The notes: a model not told the origin generated them from the sequence alone. 64,000 bases of DNA from Zhongshania sp. (GCF_029212375.1 NZ_JARGNU010000003.1:186001-250000); one strand, 5' to 3'. Numbered from the stretch's first letter, positions 43,865-52,665 are shown. Numbers and translations are program-made.

Positions 43865-44297
43865 CAAACCCACGCGCGACCGTCGCGGCATTGAGCTGGC
43901 CAAAATCCACATGGGCGCGAATAGGCTCGGTCTGGATACCAAAGACAAAGACCCAGACAGCCCTTACCGATCTATGCTGTGGGCCGTTGGTCGTGTGCGT
44001 AGCGCTGCACAACTGGATGCCAGCGGCCGCGCTGCGGTGTTGGATCACATGCAGCGTCTTGGTTTTGAATCGCCAACGTACCGCCCTAAACCGTCTAAAG
44101 CTAGCGCTGCGCAAATAGCCAAAGTGCGCGCCCAACTACATGAAGCTGGATGTGACGAGGCCTACGGTGACGCACTCGCTAAACGCATGTGCAAAGTAGA
44201 GAAGTTGGTGTGGTGCAAGCCAGATCAGCTCAGAAGCATCGTTGCCGCGCTGTACTACCATAAGAAGCGCAACAATCGGAGGCCGAGTGAAGCTTGA
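43857..44297 (+). CDS. GemA-like regulatory protein (Mu gp16 family)
   Basis: 146 residues with the DUF1018 pattern ELAKIHMGANRLGLDTKDKD, YRSMLWAVGRV, SAAQLDASGRAAVLDHMQRLGF. GemA of Mu modulates host gene expression and DNA supercoiling. Located directly before mor, as in Mu and B3. The final codons overlap the mor GTG by 11 bp. Confidence 0.87.
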   Translation: MVNKPTRDRRGIELAKIHMGANRLGLDTKDKDPDSPYRSMLWAVGRVRSAAQLDASGRAAVLDHMQRLGFESPTYRPKPSKASAAQIAKVRAQLHEAGCDEAYGDALAKRMCKVEKLVWCKPDQLRSIVAALYYHKKRNNRRPSEA

Positions 44298-44673
44298 TCC
44301 CGAGCAGCTGCCCAGCAGCTTACATGACGTGATTGATGCAATTGGCATCGATGCGGCTTTACGCTTGGTAGAACACCTCGGCGGCACGCGCTTATACGTG
44401 CCGGAACGCATGACACCAGACCACCCGATTGTTGCCTTACTAGGGCACAAACACGCCTACGCTCTCGCTGAACATTTTGGTGGTGACCAGATAATTTTAC
44501 CGCGCTGTGTGGCGGCGATCAGGGCTATGCGAGACGCGGCTATTCGGCAGCAACGTCACGGCGGCGCAAGCACTAAAGCGCTAGCAATAAAACATGGTTT
44601 AACAGAACGGCAGATATACGCCATACTTGCGGCAGGTGAACCAGAAGTGTCGCTGCAGCAGAGTTTGATATAA
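44287..44673 (+). CDS. Mor-like middle transcription activator
   Basis: 128 residues. The N-terminal dimerisation part (LPSSLHDVIDAIGIDAALRLVEHLGGTRLYVP, given here in pieces LHDVIDAIGIDAAL and LVEHLGGTRLYVP) and the C-terminal HTH (STKALAIKHGLTERQIYAIL) match the Mor/C family that activates middle or late promoters. The GTG at 44287 is preceded by GGAGG; the longer frame has no such signal. Its target promoter should lie downstream, before the lysis genes. Confidence 0.88.
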   Translation: MKLDPEQLPSSLHDVIDAIGIDAALRLVEHLGGTRLYVPERMTPDHPIVALLGHKHAYALAEHFGGDQIILPRCVAAIRAMRDAAIRQQRHGGASTKALAIKHGLTERQIYAILAAGEPEVSLQQSLI

Positions 44674-44745
44674 GACATGGGGCATTCGTTGTTAAGCAAT
44701 GCTACGGAATGTTGTTGCAAGCGTCAGATAGTTTCAGGAGGAAAA

Positions 44746-45273
44746 ATGACCAAAGTCTGCCCTAAGTGTGATTACAAACGCACAGAGTATGAAACCGCAC
44801 CTGAGTGGCAGTGCCCAAACTGTCAGGGTGTGTATGAGAAACTCGAAAAGGCCATTAAGGCCGGTGTCGATGTAAAGCAGCGGTTCGTCAATTCGCCAGC
44901 TAGTGCTGAGCAGCTGCAGATGCGTAAGCAGCATCTGGTTGTAACCACCACGCCAACCGTGCCAGGGCGCGAAATTGAGCAGGTCATTGATATTGTCGCC
45001 ACCCACAGCACCTATGCCTTCAGCTCCCTAAATGAAATGTTCGGCAGTATCGGCAGAGCCTTTGTCGGGTCTGGCAAAAGCTATGGCACTGAGGGGCACC
45101 TGGCTAAGTGCCGCGCAGAAGCCCTTGAATCATTGCGGCACAGCGCTGCCACAATTGGTGCCGATGCGGTGGTGGGTACCGAGATTCAAATTGCAGAATT
45201 CAGTGGCGCCACAGACAACGGTGTGATTGTTGTTTCGGCAATAGGTACAGCTGTCACGTTATTGCCTCGTTAA
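44746..45273 (+). CDS. Zinc-ribbon plus YbjQ-like (heavy-metal-binding) domain protein
   Basis: 175 residues. A zinc ribbon (Cys5, Cys8, Cys23, Cys26) is followed by a YbjQ/DUF74-type domain: VVTTTPTVPGREIEQVIDIVA, then KCRAEALESLRHSAATIGADAVVG and a final hydrophobic strand. YbjQ proteins are bacterial pentamers of unknown function; their presence in a transposable phage suggests accessory cargo. A strong Shine-Dalgarno (AGGAGG) precedes the ATG, and a separate 72-bp leader sets it off from mor. Confidence 0.8.
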   Translation: MTKVCPKCDYKRTEYETAPEWQCPNCQGVYEKLEKAIKAGVDVKQRFVNSPASAEQLQMRKQHLVVTTTPTVPGREIEQVIDIVATHSTYAFSSLNEMFGSIGRAFVGSGKSYGTEGHLAKCRAEALESLRHSAATIGADAVVGTEIQIAEFSGATDNGVIVVSAIGTAVTLLPR

Positions 45274-45324
45274 CCCGTGGTTGTAATAGCTCCCTGCGTC
45301 CCAACGGAATTGGAAACTGAGAAA

Positions 45325-45597
45325 ATGGCAACCGAAGCTAACAATGTCGAGAGAAATAGCAACCTCCAGATTCGTAATGAAGCTGTTGTTTTGCCAAAGA
45401 TGTCAGAAGGAGAGAGTAGCGCTAGGGAAAAATTGACGCTTGCAATACGACTATTTGGCGAAGATGCAATGCAACTAATGATGGCGTGGAGGGGTTTGGG
45501 AGAGCCACCCAGGCTATCAAAGCAGGAGTGTCGAAACATTGCCTGCAATTACCCGTTTTCTGCAGATGAAATTGAGTGCGTTTTTCCTCCGGCATAA
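45325..45597 (+). CDS. Small hypothetical protein between mor and lysis genes
   Basis: 90 residues, no recognised domain. Charged N-terminus, then a helical block (AREKLTLAIRLFGEDAMQLMM) and a Cys pair in ECRNIACNYPF. The frame opens at a GTG at 45277, but the ATG at 45325 is preceded by a purine-rich GAGA. Probably accessory cargo with the preceding YbjQ-like gene. Confidence 0.55.
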   Translation: MATEANNVERNSNLQIRNEAVVLPKMSEGESSAREKLTLAIRLFGEDAMQLMMAWRGLGEPPRLSKQECRNIACNYPFSADEIECVFPPA

Positions 45598-45738
45598 CAC
45601 CCCTGAAAGGCACGTTGCCTAGCGAGAGATAGGGCGCTTTACGGCTCACTCAATCCCCGCTACTATGCAAATCATTCCAAGAAAAACCCCTCTCCGCTGA
45701 AGCCCTTCACCTGATCCACTCCCACCTAACACCTTAAT

Positions 45739-45778
45739 CTCAAGTCTACATCGTATATTCAACGACTGGAGACTTGAG
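45739..45778 (+). promoter_or_regulatory. Dyad in the leader of the lysis/late operon
   Basis: Perfect 9-bp inverted repeat CTCAAGTCT/AGACTTGAG (45739-45747, 45770-45778) spanning a TATATT sequence (45754-45759) and the Shine-Dalgarno of the putative holin. No -35 is visible, as expected for an activator-dependent promoter. It may be a Mor-type site or an RNA hairpin that hides the ribosome site. Confidence 0.4.
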
Positions 45779-46081
45779 GTGTTTAATCATGTAACCGACA
45801 AACTGCGCATCTGGCCGTGGCTGCTTTTGGCTTTGGTTTTTACGGGCATTGTTGCCTTTGTGGCGCCATATCAGTTGGGCGTATTGGCGTGGTCATTGAG
45901 TAAGCTGTCGCTAGGTGCGTATTTGGGCTATTGGATAGACCGCAGTATTTTTCATTACTGTCGGCCCCATGCGTTCCTTGAACACCGCTCTGCTGTGCAG
46001 CCTGATGCCTTTGCCGCGAGTATGATTCGTCGCGCACTAATTATTGCTGCCTCCATTCTCGCCTTAGGGCTGGGCGTATGA
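45779..46081 (+). CDS. Putative holin
   Basis: 100 residues with three hydrophobic stretches (WPWLLLALVFTGIVAFVAP, LGVLAWSLSKLSLGAYLGYW and the C-terminal ALIIAASILALGLGV). The size, membrane nature and place before the endolysin support a holin, as in B3-like phages. Starts with GTG behind GGAG at 7 nt; the stop overlaps the endolysin ATG by 4 bp. Confidence 0.75.
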   Translation: MFNHVTDKLRIWPWLLLALVFTGIVAFVAPYQLGVLAWSLSKLSLGAYLGYWIDRSIFHYCRPHAFLEHRSAVQPDAFAASMIRRALIIAASILALGLGV

Positions 46082-46716
46082 GCTGGGCGCGGATCTTTAA
46101 TGCCGCACTGGTGGTGCTTGTTTTAGCGGGCTTGCTTGCGTGTTTGTCAGCGTATGCTGAGGTGCCTGCCCGCGCAGATCATTACCGGCGCGACCTTACC
46201 CGCATTGCTCAGCAAGAGATGGGGCTTACTGCCCCTGTCGCATTATTTGCGGCGCAAATCCATCAAGAAAGTTCTTGGCGTTCTGATGCTAAAAGTCCGT
46301 ATGCCGAAGGCCTTACCCAGTTTACCCCCGCCACCGCCAAATGGATTTCTGAAATTTATCCCGATCTCGGCAATGCCACCCCGTACTCTCCCGGCTGGGC
46401 AATGCGGGCGATGGTGCGTTATGACCTGCATATATTGGCCCGTGTGAAACCCTGGCACGCGCGTGATATTCCTGACTGTGACAAGTGGGCCTTTACCTTG
46501 AGCGGCTACAACGGTGGCCCAGGGTGGATAACGCGCGACCGGCGGCACGCTGAGAACGCCGGTCATTGTCCCGACGCTTGGTTTGGTTCGGTGGAGAAGT
46601 ACTCCGCTCGTTCAGCGCCCGCCTTTAAAGAAAACCGTCACTACGTTAATCGTATTTTGAATGAACTGACTGAGCGCTATCTCTCCGCTGGCTGGCAGGG
46701 AGCGCCCTTGTGTTAA
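46078..46716 (+). CDS. Endolysin, lytic transglycosylase (SLT) type
   Basis: 212 residues. An N-terminal hydrophobic segment ending in SAYAEV looks like a signal peptide or signal-arrest helix. The SLT domain follows: AAQIHQESSW with catalytic Glu64, AEGLTQFTPATAKW, and LSGYNGGPGW. Degrades peptidoglycan for host lysis. It sits between holin and spanin genes. Confidence 0.9.
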   Translation: MSWARIFNAALVVLVLAGLLACLSAYAEVPARADHYRRDLTRIAQQEMGLTAPVALFAAQIHQESSWRSDAKSPYAEGLTQFTPATAKWISEIYPDLGNATPYSPGWAMRAMVRYDLHILARVKPWHARDIPDCDKWAFTLSGYNGGPGWITRDRRHAENAGHCPDAWFGSVEKYSARSAPAFKENRHYVNRILNELTERYLSAGWQGAPLC

Positions 46717-47096
46717 GAGTGTTTGGTGGTTGGCTGTTTAAGCTATTGGGTAATGGCACGGCATTGGCCGTGTTGCTGGCTTTGGGTGGTGTGATCTATC
46801 ACGGATGGCGTACTGGCAACCTGCAAAGCTTAGTGGCAGATCGAGACGAGCGCTTGAATGAGGCAACCGCAGAGTTGGAGCGATGGCGAAGCTTGGCGCT
46901 GGCCTACCGTGTGCGCGGCGATAAGTTAGCTGCACTGCAGCGGTCTGCTAATGACGCAGTACGCCAGCTGCAGCTTGATCTTGATGAGCGCAATAAAACC
47001 TTTCAGGCCACCGCCCTGCAAATACGTCAAGCACCACCAGAAGATGACGGCCCTGTTGCCGCGGTGCTGCGCCAAACGCTAGAGAGCTTGCCGTAA
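46710..47096 (+). CDS. Rz-like inner-membrane spanin subunit
   Basis: 128 residues: a single N-terminal TM helix (GTALAVLLALGGVIYHGW) and a long charged coiled coil (residues about 40-105). This is the i-spanin architecture, and the position before a small lipoprotein gene supports it. GTG start overlapping the endolysin end by 7 bp. Confidence 0.8.
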   Translation: MLRVFGGWLFKLLGNGTALAVLLALGGVIYHGWRTGNLQSLVADRDERLNEATAELERWRSLALAYRVRGDKLAALQRSANDAVRQLQLDLDERNKTFQATALQIRQAPPEDDGPVAAVLRQTLESLP

Positions 47097-47359
47097 TGCT
47101 CAAGCTAACACTGCTCTGCATTTTGATCTTATTGATCTTAGCCGGTTGCGCCGCGCAACAACCCGATGTGTTGCCGGTGCCGATTTATTGCCAAGTACCC
47201 GCTGGATTATTGGTGCAATCGGTCATGCCGGCAACGCCAACCGGTAACTATACCCAGCGCGACGTGGCTGATTACATAAACCAACTTTATTACTACGCGG
47301 TAAGTGGCTGGGATCGCGTACAGGCAGTTGATACATGGGTAGCGCAGCACTGTGAATGA
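47096..47359 (+). CDS. Rz1-like outer-membrane spanin lipoprotein
   Basis: 87 residues with a lipoprotein signal and lipobox LAGC (Cys18). Mature part short with Pro residues. Pairs with the upstream Rz-like protein to bridge the membranes at lysis. Shares one base with the Rz-like gene instead of being embedded in it as in lambda. Confidence 0.78.
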   Translation: MLKLTLLCILILLILAGCAAQQPDVLPVPIYCQVPAGLLVQSVMPATPTGNYTQRDVADYINQLYYYAVSGWDRVQAVDTWVAQHCE

Positions 47360-47561
47360 AAGCGACTTTGAGAGAGCTGCACAGTTCGCCGATCGCGAAC
47401 GCGAGAATGCCTTGGCTAAGCATAGACAAAAAATGGCCAGCCAAATTGAAGGTGGCGACACCTGCGAGGACTGCGGTGGGCCGATACCGCCAGAGCGCCA
47501 AGCTGCGGTGAAAACCGTGTTTTGTGTTGAGTGCCAACAAATTAACGAAAGGCTGCGATAG
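47352..47561 (+). CDS. TraR/DksA-type zinc-finger protein
   Basis: 69 residues: an N-terminal helix and a C4 finger with Cys38, Cys41, Cys58 and Cys61 (CEDCGGPIPPERQAA, FCVECQ), as in plasmid TraR, which binds the RNA polymerase secondary channel and mimics DksA with ppGpp. It would let the phage reprogram host transcription. Overlaps Rz1 by 8 bp. Confidence 0.88.
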   Translation: MNESDFERAAQFADRERENALAKHRQKMASQIEGGDTCEDCGGPIPPERQAAVKTVFCVECQQINERLR

Positions 47562-47563
47562 CA

Positions 47564-47941
47564 ATGAATTTAAGTGATGTGAATTGGGATGCAACGCGCT
47601 TTGGATTTGATCTGGCGCAAACGATCTTTATGGCCGGCGTGGCCATTTATGTTTGGTGGACGAATCGATCAAGAGCCACCAAAAAATCGATTGAAGAAGT
47701 GGATGCACATATCGAGAAAGTAGCCAGTGCGTTTGATAAGCGGGTCAATGTTATAGAGCGTCGAGTTCACAGCGTTGAAAAAGACCTATCGCACCTGCCC
47801 AGCCACGACGAACTTGCTGCACTGCATGAAAAGGTCAACGGTGTTGCCAACACAATGAACCAAGTGCAGGGCGAGTTAAGCGGTATAAACCGCACCCTAA
47901 ATTTGATTAATGAATTCCTGATTAACAAAAAGGAGCGGTAA
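47564..47941 (+). CDS. DUF2730 family phage protein
   Basis: 125 residues: one N-terminal TM helix (TIFMAGVAIYVWW) and a long coiled coil with DAHIEKVASAFDKRVNVIER and HLPSHDELAALHEKVN motifs typical of DUF2730. Found in Mu-like phages just before the packaging genes; function unknown. Confidence 0.85.
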   Translation: MNLSDVNWDATRFGFDLAQTIFMAGVAIYVWWTNRSRATKKSIEEVDAHIEKVASAFDKRVNVIERRVHSVEKDLSHLPSHDELAALHEKVNGVANTMNQVQGELSGINRTLNLINEFLINKKER

Positions 47942-48235
47942 ATGAGTTACGCCGAATTAGTAGCGACAGACGTTCGCTTACGAGTGCTCCAAGCGCTGGA
48001 GTGTGACCCAGATTACTCGCATAACGAAGACGTTGTGAGAATGGCACTGGGTGCGGCCGGCCACAACATAAGTCGTGATTTACTGCGCACGGAACTCTAC
48101 TGGCTACAAGAACAAGGCGCAGTGAAACTAGAAGATCACGACGGCTTGATTGTGGTCACGCTTACATCGCGGGGCGAAGATATTGCCCTTGGTCGTGCCC
48201 GAGTGCCTGGCATTAAACGTCCAGGGCCACGCTAA
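47942..48235 (+). CDS. VpaChn25_0724-type winged-helix phage protein
   Basis: 97 residues. LRVLQALECDPDYSHNEDVV, ALGAAGHNISRDLLRTEL and YWLQEQGAVKL form an ArsR-like winged helix. The protein is typical of Mu-like phages at this location; role unknown, possibly DNA binding during packaging. Starts one base after DUF2730 and shares a base with the next gene. Confidence 0.82.
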   Translation: MSYAELVATDVRLRVLQALECDPDYSHNEDVVRMALGAAGHNISRDLLRTELYWLQEQGAVKLEDHDGLIVVTLTSRGEDIALGRARVPGIKRPGPR

Positions 48236-48810
48236 TGTCGCGCAATCGTTCTAGCTCAATAGAGCAGCTGCCCGCAGACATTCTTGAAAAGCTGCAAGCG
48301 TTGCTACGTGATCCGCGAGTAAACCAGCTAGATGCCACTCGCCGTATCAATGTCATATTGGCAGAGCAAGGGCACGCCGAGCGCGTAAGTAAATCGTCGG
48401 TTAACCGCTATGCCGTGCGGATGAACGAAGTGGGCGAACGTATGCGGCAGTCTCGGCAAGTGTCCGAGATGTGGATAGCGCGCTTAGGCACCGAGCCAGA
48501 AGGCAAGATGGGTCGCTTGCTGAATGAGATGTTGCGCACCCTTGCGTTTGAATTGACCGAAAAGGTGATGTCCAGCGATCTTAACGAAGACACCTTGCCG
48601 GGCGTAATTGACCAGATCAAGAATCTATCGCTTACCTCTATGCGGCTTGAGAAAAGCCTAAGCGAAAACATTAAAACCGAGAAGGAAATTCGCAAGGCCT
48701 TTGCCGAAGAAGTGGCGGCTGAAACCGAATCTGTTGCCAAAGAAGCTGGCTTAAGTGCTGAGGCAGTGCAGACCATCAAGAATAAGATTCTGGGGATTGC
48801 CGATAAATGA
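48235..48810 (+). CDS. DUF3486 protein (Mu gp27-like, putative small terminase)
   Basis: 191 residues. The N-terminal HTH region (SSIEQLPADILEKLQALLRD, then VSKSSVNRYAVRM) plus a long helical body is the DUF3486 layout. The position immediately before the large terminase supports a small-terminase role. Overlaps terminase by 4 bp. Confidence 0.87.
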   Translation: MSRNRSSSIEQLPADILEKLQALLRDPRVNQLDATRRINVILAEQGHAERVSKSSVNRYAVRMNEVGERMRQSRQVSEMWIARLGTEPEGKMGRLLNEMLRTLAFELTEKVMSSDLNEDTLPGVIDQIKNLSLTSMRLEKSLSENIKTEKEIRKAFAEEVAAETESVAKEAGLSAEAVQTIKNKILGIADK

Positions 48811-50396
48811 ACGACGTAGGCATTGGCAAAGTCCTTGGCGGCGGCACCGTCAACGACCCAAACTGGTATAAGGACTTCGACCCAAACGAAGTCCTTTTGC
48901 AATATCAGCGCGACTGGGTTGCCGATGACTCACAGCTCAAGCTTGCTGAGAAGTCACGCCGTACTGGATTGACATGGGCCGAAGCGGCCGACGGAACATT
49001 GTGCGCTGGCGCATCGCGTGCTGCCGGTGGTTGCAATCATTTCTATGTTGGTTCGAATAAAGAGATGGCCCGCGAGTTTATCGACGCCGTGGCGATGTGG
49101 GCCAAGCTGTTTGATCAAGCGGCTGGTGAGATTGAAGAAGAGATCCTGATCGACGAAGACAAAGACATTCTTACCTTTGTCGTTAACTTTGCCAGTGGCT
49201 TTAAGGTGCAAGCACTTAGCTCGCGGCCGTCAAACCTGCGTGGTATGCAAGGTAATGTCACTATCGATGAGGCTGCGTTTCACGAGCAGCTCGCTGAAGT
49301 ACTCAAGGCCGCGCTGGCACTCACAATGTGGGGTAGTAAAGTCCGTTTAATCAGTACTCATAATGGTGTTGAAAACCTCTTTAACGAAATCATCAACGAT
49401 AGCCGCGCTGGTAAAAAAGACTACAGCGTTCACCGTATAACCTTAGATGATGCTTGTCAGCAGGGTTTGTATAAACGAATTTGTCAGATCACTAAAAAAG
49501 AATGGTCGGCAGAAAACGAAGCGGCGTGGGTTGCCGGTCTGATTAAAAACACGGCCACGAGCGAAGACGCCCAAGAAGAATATTACTGCGTGCCCAAGTC
49601 TGGCGGCGGTGCGTATCTATCACGGGCATTGATTGAGTCGCGGATGGCACCTGCGCCCATCTTCCGCTATGAAGGCACTGCCGAGTTTAATGCTCGACCT
49701 GAAAAAATTCGCTATGCCGAGATTCAGGATTGGTGTGTAAGCAAGCTGCTCCCCATTCTCAATACGCTCCACCCGAACACCCCGCATTGCTTTGGTGAAG
49801 ACTTTGCACGTACTGGCGACTTTACTGTGTTTGCGCCAATGGCAATTACTCAAGAGCTAAAGCGTGTAGTGCCATTCTTAGTTGAATTGCGCAATGTACC
49901 GTTTAAGCAGCAAGAGCAAATCATGAAGTACATCATCGATCGCCTGCCAAAGTTTCAGGCGGGTGCTTTTGATGCGCGTGGTAATGGCCAGTATCTCGCA
50001 GAAACGGCTGTAGACGAATACGGTGCCGGCATCATTGACGCCGTTATGCTCAGCCAGTCTTGGTACCTCGACAATATGCCTAAGCTCAAGGCTGCATTTG
50101 AAGATGACGAGATACTTATTCCCAAAGATCGCGACGTGCTCGATGACCTTCGGGCCCTGCAAGTCATTAAGGGCATACCCAAACTACCTGATGCCAAAAC
50201 CGGCGATGACAAGAAGCGTCACGGCGATGCCGCAATCGCGATAGCAATGGCGTACTTCGCCAGCTTAATGGATGTGGTGGCGATTGATTTTACATCTGTA
50301 CCCAGAGCCGCAAACAACTGGCATGGCTCAGCCAAACAAGACGATGACGACGACATCGACTTCGATCCTGGTCTGAACATTACGGGTGCGTGGTAA
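48807..50396 (+). CDS. Terminase large subunit (Mu gp28-like)
   Basis: 529 residues. The Walker A region is of the unusual terminase form (EKSRRTGLTW), Walker B is VTIDEAAF and the coupling motif is ISTHNG. The nuclease domain acidic residues lie in FGEDFARTGDF, AFDARGNGQYLAE and HGDAAIAIAMA. It packages the phage genome by headful from inserted copies. Confidence 0.95.
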   Translation: MNDVGIGKVLGGGTVNDPNWYKDFDPNEVLLQYQRDWVADDSQLKLAEKSRRTGLTWAEAADGTLCAGASRAAGGCNHFYVGSNKEMAREFIDAVAMWAKLFDQAAGEIEEEILIDEDKDILTFVVNFASGFKVQALSSRPSNLRGMQGNVTIDEAAFHEQLAEVLKAALALTMWGSKVRLISTHNGVENLFNEIINDSRAGKKDYSVHRITLDDACQQGLYKRICQITKKEWSAENEAAWVAGLIKNTATSEDAQEEYYCVPKSGGGAYLSRALIESRMAPAPIFRYEGTAEFNARPEKIRYAEIQDWCVSKLLPILNTLHPNTPHCFGEDFARTGDFTVFAPMAITQELKRVVPFLVELRNVPFKQQEQIMKYIIDRLPKFQAGAFDARGNGQYLAETAVDEYGAGIIDAVMLSQSWYLDNMPKLKAAFEDDEILIPKDRDVLDDLRALQVIKGIPKLPDAKTGDDKKRHGDAAIAIAMAYFASLMDVVAIDFTSVPRAANNWHGSAKQDDDDDIDFDPGLNITGAW

Positions 50397-50409
50397 CAAG
50401 GAATCTCAC

Positions 50410-51996
50410 ATGGCCAAAAAGAAAAAGCAAAAAATTGATACAAAATCGCCAGCGCTTACCGAGGAGCAAACTGCCGGTACCGCACTCAGTGCACAGTTGC
50501 ATCGCGAATTTGCCGAACACCCAACCAAGGGGTTAACACCAGCGCGCCTGTACCAGATCCTTGAGGGTGCGGAAAAAGGCGATCTTAAAGCGCAGTCTGA
50601 ACTCTTTGAAGATATGGAAGAGAAAGACCCACAGATCGGCAGTGACCTCGCCAAGCGTCGGCAACTGGCCGCAGAGTTAGAGTGGCAGATTGTGCCGCCA
50701 GACAATGCAAGTCGCGCCGAAAAGAAAGCAGCTGAGCAAGCCGCCGAAGTCTTTGATGGGCTGGAGGTTGAAGACCTAATCATTGATATGGGCGCAGCCC
50801 TTGGACATGGCTGGGCAAACCTGGAGCAAACGTGGGCGCGTGATGGCGCTATGCGATTTATCGAACAGCCTGAGCTTCGGCCCCACGGTTGGTTTCGTTT
50901 GCACTCAGAAAATCAGAACAGCATTACCCTGCGGGACAACAGTCAGAACGGTGCCGAGCTGTGGCCACTAGGCTGGGTGCAACACCGCCATAAAGCCAAG
51001 CCTGGTTACATTGCGCGATCGGGCCTGTGTCGTATGTTGGCGTGGCCATACCTGTTCCAAAACTACGCACTGGGTGACCTAGCCCAACTACTTGAGATTT
51101 ACGGCATACCCGCTCGTGTGGGCACATACCCTCGCAACGCATCAGACAAAGAGAAGCTGACCTTACTCCGAGCTGTGACAAGCCTTGGCAGCAATGCTGC
51201 TGGCATCATTCCCCAAGGCATGGAAATCGATTTTAAAGAAGCCGCCGACGGCAAGTCGGATATGTTCAAGGTGATGATGGATTGGTGTCAGCAGGCTAAG
51301 GCGAAAGTGGTGCTGGGCGGTACACTCACCTCCGGTACAGGCGAAGGCACGAATACCAACGCGCTGGGTAATGTGCATGAACGTGCTCTAGACAGTTTAA
51401 TCCGTTCCGATATTCGTCAATACGCCAGCACAATCAAGCGTGACATGCTGTGGCCAATGGCCGCAATGAACTTTGGCATAGCAGACTTGCGCCGTGCTCC
51501 GCAGTTCAAACTGGATATGGGTGAGACCGAAGACTTTGCCGTGCTGTCGGAATCCTTGCCTAAGTTTGTTGAGATGGGTGCGCGTATACCTATGTGGTGG
51601 TTTCACGAGAAGTCCGGGATTCCAGAAGCCGGTGAGAATGATGAAGTGCTTACCCTTGCCCCGACAGTGCCGACACCAACAACACCAACAACACCGTCGG
51701 AACTACCGCCACAAGACGCCGCCTTACGCATTGCCCTTGCTGCACTTAAAGGGCCTTCAAACAGCCCTCAATCGGCGTTAGATGATGTGTTAAACGCGAT
51801 TAATCCGGCGACTCAACAAGGCCAAGCAGAATCCCTACTCAAGCCGATTATGGATCGCATACAAGCGGGTGATAATTACGATGCTATCCAAGATGACCTG
51901 AGCGACCTTTATCCTGATTTAGATGTAAGCGGCATAGAAGACATGCTGACGCGGCTATTTTTTGTGGTGGAAACCTGGGGGCGATTGAACGCATGA
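50410..51996 (+). CDS. Portal protein, DUF935 (Mu gp29-like)
   Basis: 528 residues. The segments LTPARLYQILEGAEKGDLKAQ, FEDMEEKDPQIGSDLAKRR and GTLTSGTGEGTNTNALGNVH are typical of DUF935 portals. The ATG at 50410 follows AAGGAATC; the frame is open from 50386 inside the terminase gene. A Thr-Pro-rich linker (PTVPTPTTPTTP) separates a C-terminal extension of about 90 residues. Confidence 0.94.
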   Translation: MAKKKKQKIDTKSPALTEEQTAGTALSAQLHREFAEHPTKGLTPARLYQILEGAEKGDLKAQSELFEDMEEKDPQIGSDLAKRRQLAAELEWQIVPPDNASRAEKKAAEQAAEVFDGLEVEDLIIDMGAALGHGWANLEQTWARDGAMRFIEQPELRPHGWFRLHSENQNSITLRDNSQNGAELWPLGWVQHRHKAKPGYIARSGLCRMLAWPYLFQNYALGDLAQLLEIYGIPARVGTYPRNASDKEKLTLLRAVTSLGSNAAGIIPQGMEIDFKEAADGKSDMFKVMMDWCQQAKAKVVLGGTLTSGTGEGTNTNALGNVHERALDSLIRSDIRQYASTIKRDMLWPMAAMNFGIADLRRAPQFKLDMGETEDFAVLSESLPKFVEMGARIPMWWFHEKSGIPEAGENDEVLTLAPTVPTPTTPTTPSELPPQDAALRIALAALKGPSNSPQSALDDVLNAINPATQQGQAESLLKPIMDRIQAGDNYDAIQDDLSDLYPDLDVSGIEDMLTRLFFVVETWGRLNA

Positions 51997-52175
51997 AGAA
52001 TCAAATTAACGAAAAATTCAAACGGTGCAGAACGGTTGGGCAGCTAGTCACTGAGCTTCAAAAGTTACCTAAAAGCGCCAAGCTCGGCGAGCCGATGATA
52101 CCTGTTTTATATAACTCAAGTGAGGCGGCGAAGAACGCCGGATTAAAGCCTTGCGTGGGTATAGAAGAGTATTAG
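51993..52175 (+). CDS. Small accessory phage protein
   Basis: 60 residues, unknown. Overlaps portal by 4 bp (ATGA), which argues that it is translated. Starts the accessory island between portal and MuF. Confidence 0.55.
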   Translation: MKNQINEKFKRCRTVGQLVTELQKLPKSAKLGEPMIPVLYNSSEAAKNAGLKPCVGIEEY

Positions 52176-52226
52176 CCGTTAAATTTATGGGCATATGCCA
52201 CCCTTGACGGCATGGAGAGAATTGTA

Positions 52227-52403
52227 ATGACTACAACTGTAACGGTAAGCGCCCATTGTGACAGCAGCACAACAAAGGTACGCGTAATTGAGGGCGATCG
52301 TGACTCTGATGAAAAGACAGAATCATATTTGGAAGACGGGCAAGAACAGAGCTTCTATGTTTACGACACTAAGTTTTTAAGTGTTGATGAAATACCAAAG
52401 TAA
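52227..52403 (+). CDS. Small accessory phage protein
   Basis: 58 residues (TTTVTVSAHCDSSTTKVRVI and an acidic C-terminal part), predicted mostly beta. The ATG at 52227 is preceded by GGAGAG; an ATG at 52212 lies on that Shine-Dalgarno. Function unknown. Confidence 0.55.
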   Translation: MTTTVTVSAHCDSSTTKVRVIEGDRDSDEKTESYLEDGQEQSFYVYDTKFLSVDEIPK

Positions 52404-52422
52404 TGCGGAAACGGGTGCTGCA

Positions 52423-52659
52423 ATGGATATGAGTGTCTGGATTTTAATTGCCGTTGTATTTGTTGCCGGTTTTGGTTGGGGGCGCTGGTATGAAGAATGG
52501 AGCGCTAAACGGGAAATCTCAAAGCGTGACGAACATAAGCTTACAGTGTCGATGCCCATGAAAGGTGATGACGCCCAGGCGGTGATGTCATTGCTTAAAA
52601 ACCTTATTGATCAGGTTGCGGCAGAACGTTTGATTAAGAGCAATGAGGCTGCGGAGTAA
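52423..52659 (+). CDS. Small single-pass membrane protein
   Basis: 78 residues: N-terminal TM helix (MSVWILIAVVFVAGFGWGRW) and a charged cytosolic tail. The start is uncertain (GTG at 52381 or ATG at 52423). Resembles the small membrane proteins often seen as phage accessory genes, such as superinfection-exclusion factors, but nothing specific supports that. Confidence 0.5.
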   Translation: MDMSVWILIAVVFVAGFGWGRWYEEWSAKREISKRDEHKLTVSMPMKGDDAQAVMSLLKNLIDQVAAERLIKSNEAAE

Positions 52660-52665
52660 TATAGC

